Assembly (NCBI GenBank): GCA_963922205.1
Contig: CAWUHX010000144.1
Span: 310,001 to 374,000 of the forward strand
DNA length: 64,000 nucleotides
Reading direction: 5' to 3'
From: Romanomermis culicivorax
Taxonomy: Eukaryota > Nematoda > Enoplea > Mermithida > Mermithidae
This document shows positions 1-10,485 of this stretch, piece after piece (position 1 is the first letter of the stretch; each line of letters begins with the position of its first letter). The position numbers were made by a program, and so were the translations under genes. The notes below the pieces were generated by a model. That model saw only the letters and a list, made by a program, of their open reading frames with translations, searched no databases and was not told the origin of the DNA.

Positions 1-1401
1 CAACGATATCGGTTTTTCTATTTGAATCAATCAAACACAAAAAGTAAGAATTCCAGTTTTAAATCGGAATCTGACTGAATTCGCAGAGAATATCCAGAAT
101 TTCTTTTCACTCATCAGTCTTGACAGCCTGTAAAGTTTGCTGCAACGATACTAATACACTGTTCGAAGAGAAATCGTTCGCGTTCGGGTCAAATATACGA
201 ACAGGAAACATTGTTTTTTTCCCCCGGGCCTTTTCCCTAGATTTGGAAAGGGATCAAAATTTTTTCCCCATTTTCCCGAAGTCGTTTTTTTCGCTTAAAA
301 ATGCTCACAAACGCTTTATTTACGTGTTTTTGAGCGTTTTCAAGCCTTCTGGTGTTTTCAGACCCGTTAATTCATTAAAATTGAGGAAAAAATTGAAATT
401 TTCGAGCTCAAAGTTTAATCTACAAGCATTGGAACAAACTTTCAAGCTAACTATACAAAAACATAATGATTTTGAATTACATGAGAAATCGATGGTTTAA
501 GTCTTCTATGCTGACAAGTGAGAACCCAAAAGGAATGTTAATCTTTCCGGCGCCTCGCGCCGGAAAAATTTTTTGGGTATTGATATTCTGCGACGCTGGA
601 AAATCAATTTTCCCAACGTGTATTTCAAGAATTAGATTTGAATTTTGTGTTCAAAAGTCGTAATTTCTAGAATTTTACTTGAAAAATTTTAAAACCAGTT
701 ATAATTCATTTGTAAACTCTCATACTTGGTCGAAAATATATGAGAAAGCAGGGTATAAATTTTCGAAAGATATTTCCATGAAGCATTTGAATTGATTTAC
801 GTTAGAAAAGAAATAATTGCATCAAAAAGCTTAGAGACTTGACGTATTGATCTTTTTCAAAAGGAAAAAATGCGAATCTTAATTAAATATCATGATAAAA
901 TATTGAAGATTACCAATGAAAACATGAGATAATACGTTCAAGATGATGAAAACTATTATAGATTATATGATAAATGAAGGTAGACATGCTAAAAGTCGCG
1001 CCTGGGCTGAGTAATGCATAATAATGATTATTGAAGTTATAATCGGCGCGGAGCGCCGGAAAATTTTGAGATTATGACCTTCTAAAATGCACCAAAATGC
1101 ATCTTTTCTGTATCCGATCTGCACCAAAATGAATGCACCAAAATGCACCAAAATGCATCTTTTCTGTATCCGATTCTGTATCCCGAAAAAAAGTGATAGG
1201 AAATATTATATCCATTGACTCGGCGCGCAGCGCCGAAAATTTTTTACATTTTCAGCCCCTAAAACGTCTAAAAATTAAGGAAATTTAATGTTTGACCAGC
1301 CAAAATTTTTATGCTAATTGGCACAAACGCTCAAAATTTTTTGTCCCTTCCAATTTTTTTTTGTGCCAAAAACCATGTTCTGGCACAAAAAAAAAACACT
1401 G
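1..1401. mobile_element. GTGCC-word hAT-like element, right part, cut by window edge
   Basis: The first 200 bases match the interior of the complete GTGCC-word element at 41714-42540. The right end at 1204-1401 carries the same GTGCC/GGCAC words between A/T runs and closes with AAAAACACTG. The element is split by a CCCC-word element at 209-1195. Its left end lies before the window. No coding capacity is apparent; the ORFs here are chance frames. Confidence 0.7.
209..1195 (+). mobile_element. CCCC-word hAT-like element inserted in a GTGCC-word element
   Basis: It begins CATTGTTTTTTTCCCC and ends near AAAAAAAGTG. It is flanked by an imperfect 8-bp duplication (ACAGGAAA at 201-208, ATAGGAAA at 1196-1203). 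The left end has CCCC/GGGG-type words. The right end has lost its words; a segment with GCACCAAAATGCATC is tandemly duplicated there (1088-1180). The interior is the roughly 1-kb sequence shared with 39184-40195, with CCGGCGC palindromes near 552 and 1040. Confidence 0.8.
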
Positions 1402-1520
1402 CTTGTTCAGATTGTTTCATGATACAGTACATGGAGAATCTTTGATAAAAATCAAAATACACGGTGTACTTCAATTTTTTATAATTTAAGACACGACGGA
1501 TTCGACCTTATATTCATACG

Positions 1521-2733
1521 ATCTATTCCCAAGTGAGCGATCCCCAAGTGACCGAATTCCGGATTTTCAAGTGGGCGAATTCCTAATTGAGTGATTCGCA
1601 ATTGAGCGAATCCCTAAACGAGCTAATTTCCAATTGAGTGAATTTTCAAATGAGCGAATTCCTAATTGAGCAAATTGCCAACTGGGCGATTCTAAACGGG
1701 CGATAGAGAAAGTAAAACATTTTCTTCAAATTTTGCTTCTTTATCTTGTATTTTCCTAAGTATTATTTCTTTTTTCTTTGGTTCTGTGTGTTGCTTATGT
1801 TTTTGTTTATGCACGTTTTTGAATTTTTATCTTGTCTCTGCTTCCTTTCATTTTCTTTTTTCCTTGTCACCTACTTTTTTCTCATTTGCTCATATACATT
1901 ACAAGTTGTCATTTTTAATAAGCACTGTCTCCCATATAATGCTTATACAATTGGACACGCTCTATGTCCTATTTAATTTTACCTTTTGTGATTTTTTCTC
2001 CATTCTTACCTACTTTTAATCTTGGTATTTTGCTTCTACTTCTTTATCTCTTTCTCTTTCTATGCTCCTGATTCTTTCTTTTTTTGTTTTTTTTTCACAT
2101 TATTTTTTTCTTCCTGGCTGCTTTCTCTATCCTGCTTCTTCTTTCTGTCACTTATTGTCACTTTTTTTCCATGTTTTTTCTTTTTGTTATGCTTTTCCAC
2201 CCTTTTTCACTTATTCTTTATTTTTTTATTTTTTGAAGTTTCCTTTCTCGTGATGATTTGTTTCTTCCAGCATTGTTTTATTTATATTTTTATGAAGATT
2301 TTCACACTCACAACGATGAAAGACTCAAGCATGCCGAACCGTACAAGAATTACACGGAAGACGACGGTTATTTCAAATGACAACTATATATTGTATCATG
2401 AGCAAATAAAATTAGATGACAAGAAAGAAGAATATGAAAGAAAGCACAGACAAAACATGAAAACGTAAAAACATACATAAACAACACGAAAACATGTGCA
2501 ATACACACCAAAAACGAAAGAGAGAAGAAATACATATAAAGAAAAATATGAAGTGAAGAAGGAAAATGAGGAGAAAGTGTTATTACATTCTCGACCGCTC
2601 GTTTGGAATCGCCCAACGGGGAATTCGCTGAATTGGGGATGGCTCATATGGGAATTGCTCAATTGGGAATTTGCTCACTTGGAAATTCATTGACTTTAAA
2701 ATCACTCATTTGGGAATCGCTCGAGAATATCCC
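1521..2733. mobile_element. Element with inverted arrays of a GAGCGAAT-type word at both ends
   Basis: Bases 1521-1710 contain about ten copies of a roughly 17-base unit resembling CAATTGAGCGAATTCC. Bases 2585-2733 contain the reverse-complement units, such as GGGAATTGCTCAATTGG. The middle (1720-2480) is a T/C-rich low-complexity tract giving spurious Phe-rich ORFs. The inverted-array layout suggests a non-autonomous DNA transposon. Exact ends and target duplication are not resolved. Confidence 0.55.
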
Positions 2734-3793
2734 TACTCATACATGCGCAGCTGTGATTACGACAAAATTTTTTAGGTCCTATAACAAAGTAATCTGTACC
2801 ACGCTTGTACCTTAGGGGATGTGCGTCAATATTAGCATTATAAACTTGCGCCTGAGAATCTACTATTTCTTTGCATTTTCAAAAAATGTGCAATTTGAGA
2901 TATTCTGACCTTTCAGAGTTATTGAAGAGTCAATTTTATTTGTAAGCAGGTTGATAAATTCATTGACGGATTTGAAATCATATGTGCTACGTCCAACTGT
3001 AGCTGACACAACAGTCGTGTAAAGTACAGCTTCTTAAGTTTTTAGACTGTTAGCTGTAAATAAGCTGGATGGAAAAAATGAAAAAATATTACAAAATTTA
3101 GACTCGCAAACATACTATAGCCTTGTAAATGAAACCATGTAATGCATGCCTATAATGCATGCCTATTACAAATGTGTTTATTTCAGGACATGTTGAAAAT
3201 GCAGTTTTATTCAGTCATTGTTTTCAAATTTGCATCTTTGGGTCTGTACAACTTTTGAAGAGCAATTCTTACAAGAGCTCGATTGCATCCAATAGGTAAA
3301 CTATCGCAAATAAACTATCCTTGTTCAATTTTTTTAGGTAAAAACTGGTCTCATGTTTTTCACTTTAGATCCTCGGCTGCCTGAGCATTTTTTCCACTGA
3401 TATCCGTTTCCTTAATTTCGGAAAATCGTATTTTTCATGTGAACTTTTCTTGGATTTGACTGTAACTTGCGGAATTGCCACTCTTCTGACCTCGACACCT
3501 GAAACGTAAATTTACTTTTCTCGTTCATATGGATGTAATAAATACAGACGCAGTGGTAAAAAAATTAACCCATCCCAAAGTGTAATTTGCCATTTCGGAA
3601 AACCAATGGGAAGAATTGCATCTCCGTTGCGTCTTGATGGAATACACAGGTGTCGTTTCTAGAATCTTGAGTGATGTCGCTTCTCAGAGAGTGTCAACAT
3701 GTTGTAGCCGTTGTTTATTACGTCCTCAAGAGATCGAGTTTATTGTGTGTCAAGACTTTTTCTCGACATTGGCGTTTGCCTACATTTGCGGAC
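2734..3793. other. Unassigned stretch, no gene recognised
   Basis: About 1 kb without the terminal words of the repeat families around it. Only short ORFs are present (such as 3616-3822) and none resembles a known protein or shows a convincing exon pair. It may be older repeat or unique intergenic DNA. Confidence 0.4.
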
Positions 3794-3931
3794 CACTGTT
3801 TTTTTCCACATTTGCACTATAATGTGGAAAAAAATCTGGAATGTGGAAAAATTTTTTGAGGTCTTTCCACAAATGTGGAAGAAAAATTTCGGGTTTTCAT
3901 ATTAAAAAGATGCATTTTGGCGCATTTTAGG

Positions 3932-4373
3932 CACGTCGATTCAGGTGATAATTGAATATTTTGTATTCCGGAACAGATAGCTCCAAAAATACTACAAATC
4001 GGGAAAAAACAAAAGCAGATTCAGAACCAGCATTCTTTTTCCGACCAGAAAATCTAAGTTTCGTATGGTAGAGTCCATTAAGACGTAATCTAATGGGAGA
4101 ACCCGCACTGAAAAGTTTCGTAACTATCATACCGGAATTTGAAATTTTTGACTACAGTAAATCATGATGTCAAAATGAAAAAACGCGAGTGATATTCAAA
4201 TATCGCAACGCTATGTTGAAGACAATTGATAATTATGCAAGATTCACTATCGCACGCTGGAATTGGTTACTTCTTTGCTGAGATATATGTAATTAACCGG
4301 AATACTTTTTATTTCGTTATTACTGTAGCAACGCTGTAACAAATGTTGATTTCTCCGCTTATGAATTCACGTG
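3932..4373. mobile_element. 442-bp MITE with CACGT termini and 4-bp TAGG duplication
   Basis: The termini are CACGTCGATTC and, inverted, CACGTGAATTC. The flanks are TAGG at 3928-3931 and 4374-4377. Sister repeats read TTTTAGGAGGTCC uninterrupted at this point, so the insertion is clear. The 4-bp duplication separates it from the 8-bp hAT-like families. No ORF of note. Confidence 0.75.
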
Positions 4374-4542
4374 TAGGAGGTCCAAATCTCAAAATTTTCC
4401 GGCGCTTTGCGCCGGTTATAACTTTAATAATCATCATTATTTATTAAGTAGCTGAGGCGCGGCTCTTATCATGTCTACCTTCATTTATCACTTAATCTAT
4501 AATAGTTTTCATCATCCTAAACGTATTATTTCATGTTTTAAT

Positions 4543-5578
4543 CACTGTTTTTTTCCACATTTGCACTATAATGTGGAAAAAAATCTTGAATGTGGAAAAA
4601 ATTTTTGAGGTCTTTCCACAAATGTGGAAGAAAAATTTGGGGTTTCCATATTGGAAAGATGCATTTTGGTGCATTTTAGGAGGTCCAAATCTCAAAATTT
4701 TCCGGCGCTTCGCGCCGGTTATAACTTTAATAATCATCATTCATTATTCATTAAGTAGCTCAGGCGTGGCTTTTATCATGTCTACCTTCATTTATCACTT
4801 AATCTATAATAGTTTTCATCATCTTAAACGTAGCATCTCATGTTTTAATTGATAATCTTCAACATTTCATCATAATATTCAATGAAGATTCGCATTTTTT
4901 CCTTTTGAGAAAAATCAATATACGTCAGGTCTCTATGCTTTATGATGCGATTATTTCTTTGCTAACAAAAAATCAATTCAAAAGCTTCATGGAAATATCT
5001 TTCGGAAATTTATACTCTTCTTACTCATATATTTTTGACCAAGTTCATGAGAGTTTACAAATAAATTACAGATTTTAAAATTTTTCAAGTAAAATTCTAG
5101 AAATTACGACTCTTGAACACAAAATTAGAATCTAATTCTTGAAATAAATGTTCGGAAAATTGATTTTCCAGCATCCCAGAATGTCAGTATACCCAAAAAA
5201 TTTTCCGGCGCTTCGCGCCGGAAACATTACCATCTTTTTTGGGCTTTCGCTTGTCATCATAGAGGACTTGACCATTGATTTCTTGTGTAATTCAAGTCAA
5301 TTATGCACTTAGATAGTTTGTTAGAAAATTTGTTCAACAATGCTTGTAGATTAGGCTTTTAAGTCGAACATTTCAATTTTTTCTTCAATTTGAATGAATT
5401 AACTTCTCTAAAAACACCGTAAGGCTTGAAAAAGCTCAAAAACAGTGCGATAAACCGTCTGTGAGCATTTTTAAGCCAAAAAACGAGGATTTTAAGACAA
5501 AAATTTTTTTCCACATGTGGAAAAAAATTTGACCCCTTTCCACATTTGTGGAAAAAAAGTTCGTGGAAAAAAACAGTG
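4543..5578 (-). mobile_element. Complete CCACA-word element inserted into its own family member
   Basis: A 1036-bp copy opening CACTGTTTTTTTCCACA and closing GTGGAAAAAAACAGTG, with perfect duplication GTTTTAAT at 4535-4542 and 5579-5586. Both ends hold CCACA/TGTGG words, several as short palindromes such as CCACATGTGG. The interior matches the surrounding outer element and contains the hairpin CCGGCGCTTCGCGCCGG at 4702-4718 and 5205-5221. Confidence 0.9.
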
Positions 5579-6699
5579 GTTTTAATTGGTAATCTTCAAT
5601 ATTTTATCACAATAATATTTAATGAAGATTCACATTTTTTTCCTTTTGAGAAAGATCAATACGTCAAGTCTCTATGCTTTTTGGTGCGATTATTTCTTTG
5701 CTAACGTAAAATCAATTCGAAAGCTTCATGGAAATATCTTTCGGAAATTTATACTCTTCTTACTCATACATTTTCGACCAAGTTGATGAGAGTTTACAAA
5801 TAAACAGGGTTGGCAAAAACCAAACTTTTGAAATTTCGACTTTTTAGTTTTTTAGTGGTTTTTTATGGTTTTTTAATGGTTTTTTTAGTTTTTCTATGGT
5901 TTTTTAGTGGTTTTTTTCTGGTTTAATTCTTTAGAATGTTTGGTACATCAAAATAACTATGTAAAAACTGCTGGAAGCTCCCTGTATCATCTAAGACTAG
6001 TTAGGGAGCCTTAAAATGGCAGCTAGAAGTATTAATCTTATCGGAAGTGTCATTATTTTATGCTATAGGAAATCCCTACTATAGCAATAGAAATACAGTA
6101 ATAGTGGGCACATAAGAAAGGAACCATGAGTGAAGAACATAAGAAAAAGAACAGAGCATGTGATATGTAAGGGGCGAATTCAAGGAAAAGAAGAAAAATT
6201 ACAAATAAAGAGGAATATACAATACACAATGTAAGTTATCTAAATTCAAAAGAAATCAACTACAGAATTGTATCAATGCATCACATATATACATATGCAC
6301 AGAAAAGTTGAAATGACACAATACCATTTTCGATAAGAGGGTTTTAAATTGATAGATTATTACATATGTTATTAATATTACAAACTGCAGTTGAAGGTCA
6401 CACATAGACATTTCAGATGTTTCCAAATTTTTGCTTTTCAAACCTGTCTGCGAGCTATAACTACAGCAAATGGGTCTTATTGTATATACTATTCTCGCAT
6501 GCATGATAGATACGTATTTTTGTATGATTTTTTCTACTTAGTGGCGATGTCAAGTCACATAAAAATGAGCCACTCAAAAGCTCTTCTCTTTGTTAACCTA
6601 CATTATGCTTAACTGATCTGTATAAAATTTTATTGTTGTCTCATTTATATTTTGAAATTTCGAGCCAAGAAAATTGAAAAGCTTACCGTTACAATAAAT

Positions 6700-7393
6700 T
6701 CAGGATATTAAACTCAATCATATTTCTTTGATAATTAGAACCTTTATTTCCCAAGATACTTCTAACCTTGTACGCGCGTTTACTGTTTATGTTAGACCCC
6801 TGCTAGAATATTGTTCAACTGTTTGGAACCCTTACTATGCCTCTGACATAAATCTCATTGAAAAAGTTCAGAGAAGATTCACAAAGGGAACATGGGGTTT
6901 TGGGTCTATCCTTTCATATGATGAGCGTTTAACTAAGCTATGCCTTGATAGCTTAGAAATACGCCGACTACGTGCCGCCTTATGCATGATGTTTCAAATT
7001 ATTAAAGGCCACTCCTGTCTGCAAAAATCGGACTTCTTTATTAGCAGTAATTTCGAGTTTACCCGTCGTAAAAATGACTACAAACTCAAAACAGGTAAAG
7101 CTAAAACAAATATTAGATTATATGATTTTTCCAACAGGTACATTAATATATGGAATGAACTTTCAGCTGAAGTTCATTACCGTCATTAACTTGTTTACTG
7201 TAGCGCATATTTTCGCTGCGGTATTGTATTTGTCGTTTTGAAGTAGCCGTCGATTGAGTTTTCGAAACTTTTCTTCCTTTTCTTATTTCATTTTAATCGT
7301 TTGTTCTCGCGTTTTAACCTTTTTTCTTTTCTTGTGTTATATTTCGCCTGACAGGTAATAAATCTTCTTCATTCATTCATTCATTCATTCGTT
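6700..7393 (+). pseudogene. 3' fragment of a Jockey/CR1-type LINE, C-terminal reverse transcriptase region
   Basis: The frame at 6728-7189 encodes the conserved C-terminal region of non-LTR reverse transcriptases of the Jockey/CR1/Rex type: VRPLLEYCSTVWNP, then IEKVQRRFTK, then YDERLTKL and LEIRRLRAALCMM in order. Catalytic RT and endonuclease domains are absent, fitting 5' truncation. It ends in a short (ATTC)n tract at 7370-7393, the likely LINE tail. A more decayed relative lies at 45690-46380. It sits inside the hAT-like element 5805-7799. Confidence 0.8.
7370..7393. repeat. (ATTC)n microsatellite, probable LINE tail
   Basis: Tandem ATTC units follow the LINE coding fragment directly. 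A similar but shorter tail (ATTTCATTCGTTCAATC) follows the second copy near 46358, so the tract probably belongs to the LINE family. Confidence 0.65.
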
Positions 7394-8327
7394 CAACATT
7401 TTGATGATGATATGGATCAAGAGATGTCATCCCGTATGGTCGAATTACACTCCACGAAAGATTTAGCATCTACTTTTTTGTGAGCAAATTATAGAAAAGT
7501 TGACTCATGTACTAAATGTGTGCTTGCAAGATGGATACAAAGGATATCGATTGATTTATATTACATTTTTTGAGTACGAAATGTATCATAAAAATACGAC
7601 TTTTTTCTACTTTGTAGTGAAGTCAATTCAACTAAATTAATTGTTTTGTTGATTTAGATAGACACCAATACATGCCTAGAAGATCGACTAATGTGAAAAA
7701 ACAGTTTCCCAATGATTTTGGAAAAAAACTAAAAAACCAGAGATTTTCCAATTTTTTGGTTTTTTTTAAAACCAAAAAACCAAAGCCTTGCCAACCCTGC
7801 AAATAAATTACAGATTTCAAAATTTCTCAAGTAAAATTCTAGAAATTATGACTTTTGAACACAAAATTGGAATCTAATTCTTGAAATAAATGTTCGGAAA
7901 ATTGATTTTCCAGCATCCGAGAATGTCAATATACCCAAAAAATTTTCCGGCGCTTCGAGCCGGACAGATTACCATTTTTCTGGGACTTTCACTTGTCATC
8001 ATAGAAGACTTGACCACCGATTTCTCGTGTAATTCAAATCCATTATGCTCTTGGATAGTTTGCTAGAAAATTTGTTCAACAATGCTTGTAGATTAGGCTA
8101 TAAAGTCGAACATTTCAATTTTTCTTCAATTTTGATCAATTAACTTCTCAAAAACACCGGAAGGCTTGAAAAAGCTCAAAAACAGTGCGATAAAGCGTCC
8201 GTGAGCATTTTAAGCGAGAAAACGGGGATTTTAAGACGAAAAAAATTTTTTCCACATGTGGAAAAAAAATTTGACCCCTTTCCACATTTGTGGAAAGAAG
8301 TTCGTGGAAAAAAAACAGTGTTGCGGA

Positions 8328-8390
8328 CAGCGTTTTTTTTGTGCGCGGACATTTGTGCCAATTGGCACGAGGCCAAAAAAATTTATGCCA
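8328..8390 (+). mobile_element. Left end of a GTGCC-word element, truncated
   Basis: It begins CAGCGTTTTTTTTGTGC next to the TTGCGGAC duplication of the preceding element and contains the palindrome GTGCCAATTGGCAC. Family resemblance is lost after about 60 bases. A right-end remnant of CCACA type (GTGCAAATGTG, A run, CAGTG) occurs at 9616-9638. Confidence 0.5.
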
Positions 8391-8605
8391 TTATACATCT
8401 TGATGGTGTAACCTTGTTAATGGCTGACACCGACGATGTGGGCATTTCTGAAAGTTTTAAATGTCATTCTTCTGTAAATTTTGTAACAAAAGTACAGTAC
8501 TTTCAAACATTGAAGCTGATGACGGCAAAGACAACGCCGATATTGTTGTAGTACGTTTGTTGTACTATTATCTGCATTAATTTAGTATTAAATTGCATAT
8601 AAATC

Positions 8606-9131
8606 TCATCCTACAGTCTTTCTCTCGCGTCCTACAGTCTTCTTTGCATAGAAGACTGTAGGAAGATACTCGCATCCTACAGTCTTCTTTGCCTTGAACA
8701 GTTCCAGCTTGTTTTCATGTACATAACTGTCGATTATAGTGATAAGGCAATCTTTTTTGAATGGCATGCCTACAATGGCAGCAGCTTTGACCAGTTTGAC
8801 AACTAGCAATTGTTCAGCTACTGTGAAGTTACGTTTTACGACTAATCCTTTCCAACTGCCCTGCATTTACTTTGTTTTGTAATGTTCCATATGGAATATT
8901 GTAAACTCGAGCTGCTGCTCTGATTTTTGACCTGTTTCGAACAGCCTCAACAGCCTTTTCGACATCCTCTATTGAGTAATTTGTCAGGTATTTGCAAGCA
9001 TCTGGCTTTCTTTTGTAGCACCTGACCATATTGGGAAGTATGTAATCAATAAAAATTATATACAGGATAAAACAATTCGTCTGAAAAAGAAGTAAGATCA
9101 ACTTAATATAAATAGAAAAAATATGGCACAA
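8606..9131 (-). pseudogene. Relic of a pogo/Tigger-like transposase DNA-binding region
   Basis: On the minus strand, 9131-8829 encodes a psq-type helix-turn-helix: YSIEDVEKAVEAV, then IRAAARVYNIPYGTLQNKV. An overlapping, shifted frame (8866-8606) continues with a second domain resembling the CENP-B/Tc5-type HTH (FTVAEQLLVVKLVKAAAIVG). Order and spacing match pogo-superfamily transposases or CENP-B/jerky-like proteins. A frameshift lies near 8850 and there is no DDE domain. Its 3' part runs into the CCTACAGTC repeats. This is a broken transposon fragment, not a host gene. Confidence 0.6.
8614..8697. repeat. Direct and inverted copies of CCTACAGTCTT
   Basis: Three direct copies and one inverted copy (AAGACTGTAGG) lie within 84 bases, so a stem-loop is possible. 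It adjoins the transposase relic and may be terminal DNA of that element. Confidence 0.6.
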
Positions 9132-9149
9132 AAAAATTTAATTCGACCA

Positions 9150-9612
9150 AAGTTACCCGCCAAAATATAATGTGATCAAAGTTACCCGCTTTGACCAAAG
9201 TTTCCCGCCAACTGGCCAAAGTTTCCCGCTTTTGGACCGATTTTTTTCTCCAAAAAATGTAGTTATTTTTTTATACAGAACAGAAAGGAGAAATCGTCTG
9301 AAGATACTTAATTGTTAGCGAAAGTTTTGTCTAAAGATACCTAATTGTTAGTGAAAGTTTTGAGCGCAGCAGATGAGTGAAACCCAAATTTTTTTCAATT
9401 TAAAAACTTTCATAAAAGAATCACGACTTTGTCGACTCACAAATTTATCAATTTTATTTGGATTTCAATTTCCTTTCACAGTAGCATGTACTGATTACTC
9501 AGACATTAGTGTGCTAAGTTGTACCTGCTTACCTTGCTGCGGGAAAATTCGGCGATGTTTCAAGCGAAATTGACCAAAGTTGCCCCGTGGCCAAAGTTAC
9601 CCCACCTTACCT
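9150..9612. repeat. Repeated GACCAAAGTTACCCG units, probable transposon end DNA
   Basis: At 9148-9225 the unit GACCAAAGTTACCCG or GCCAAAGTTTCCCGC recurs four times. At 9570-9605 related units occur (GACCAAAGTTGCCCC, GCCAAAGTTACCCC). The two clusters bracket about 350 bp of unassigned sequence, and the transposase relic is just upstream. They may be the subterminal repeats of the pogo-like element. Confidence 0.5.
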
Positions 9613-10485
9613 TAGTGCAAATGTGAAAAAAAAACAGTGGCGGAGCGAGACAGTGTTTTTTTGTGCACGAACATTTGTGCCAATTAGCACGAAGGGCCAA
9701 AAAAAATTTGTGCCAATGGCACAAAAAAAAATTTTCACCCTCAAAACATACTGAAAACCTTCAAAAAGTTTTATGCCAAAGGTTTGATAAAATTAAGATA
9801 CTTTTACCGCAATAATTTGCATAAGAATCGTGCCTACCCTATTTTATCTGACCACGTCATTGAGATAAAAACTGATCGAGAAAACGATTTATACGATTCG
9901 AAAAAAATCGCATTGTGCGAGAATTCAGATATTTTTATAAAATTTATCAGGAAGTTTATAATTTTCTTTAATTTTCGGTTTTCTTCCTAACAATTGCTGT
10001 CTCCTGAAGAAAACTTGCCAAAGTTGCATAAATCTTCGGTCGAAAAATTGTGCCAACAATGTCAATTTTAACAAACATCAAAAATAAAAATTTCGGTTCT
10101 CGGTACAACCACTGAATGAACAGAGGAAGTCCAGAATTGCTATTCATTCACCGGTCGTTATGGACAAGCTATAAGTTCGCTACAGTGATACAAATATACT
10201 ATTAGAAGGTAATTCACTCGCGTTCGAAGCAAATAAAAGTAGTCAATTTTGCGCTTTCAGCCATACCTGTAATTGGGGGGAGGTTGAGGGGGACCCCCAC
10301 TTCCAACATGGTCGAACCCTATACCCAAATGTCGGGACCCCACCCCCAACTTGGTCAACCCTATACCCAACCCCTTCCCAAACTTGGGAAAATTGGAAAA
10401 AATTAGAAAAAAAGTGACGTTTTTTGGCCTTTTTGGGGAAATTTTCGAAATTTTTTCGACTTTTTGGGGGTTTTTCTACCCCCCC

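Larger units (their letters stand above)
5805..7799. mobile_element. hAT-like element with CAGGGTTGGCAA termini and AACCA words
   Basis: The inverted termini are CAGGGTTGGCAA and TTGCCAACCCTG, with perfect 8-bp duplication CAAATAAA at 5797-5804 and 7800-7807. Subterminal DNA at both ends is a run of TGGTTTTTTA-type units (AAAAACCA in the other strand). The interior holds a LINE 3' fragment (6700-7393) and other AT-rich DNA but no transposase, so it is non-autonomous. Confidence 0.85.
3794..8320 (-). mobile_element. CCACA-word hAT-like element, outer copy with three internal insertions
   Basis: It starts CACTGTTTTTTTCCACA and ends TGTGGAAAAAAAACAGTG-like, with a perfect 8-bp duplication TTGCGGAC at 3786-3793 and 8321-8328. 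It is the standard roughly 1-kb interior, in reverse orientation to the 209-1195 copy, split by insertions at 3932-4373, 4543-5578 and 5805-7799. Removing the three leaves one co-linear element. It carries no transposase. Confidence 0.85.

Noticed and set aside
1521..1710. CRISPR-like spacing of short units
   Set aside because: Units are degenerate, spacers are only a few bases, the array has an inverted partner, and the genome is animal.
2022..2468. 148-codon Phe-rich frame
   Set aside because: Lies in a T/C-rich low-complexity core between inverted repeat arrays; composition explains the open frame.
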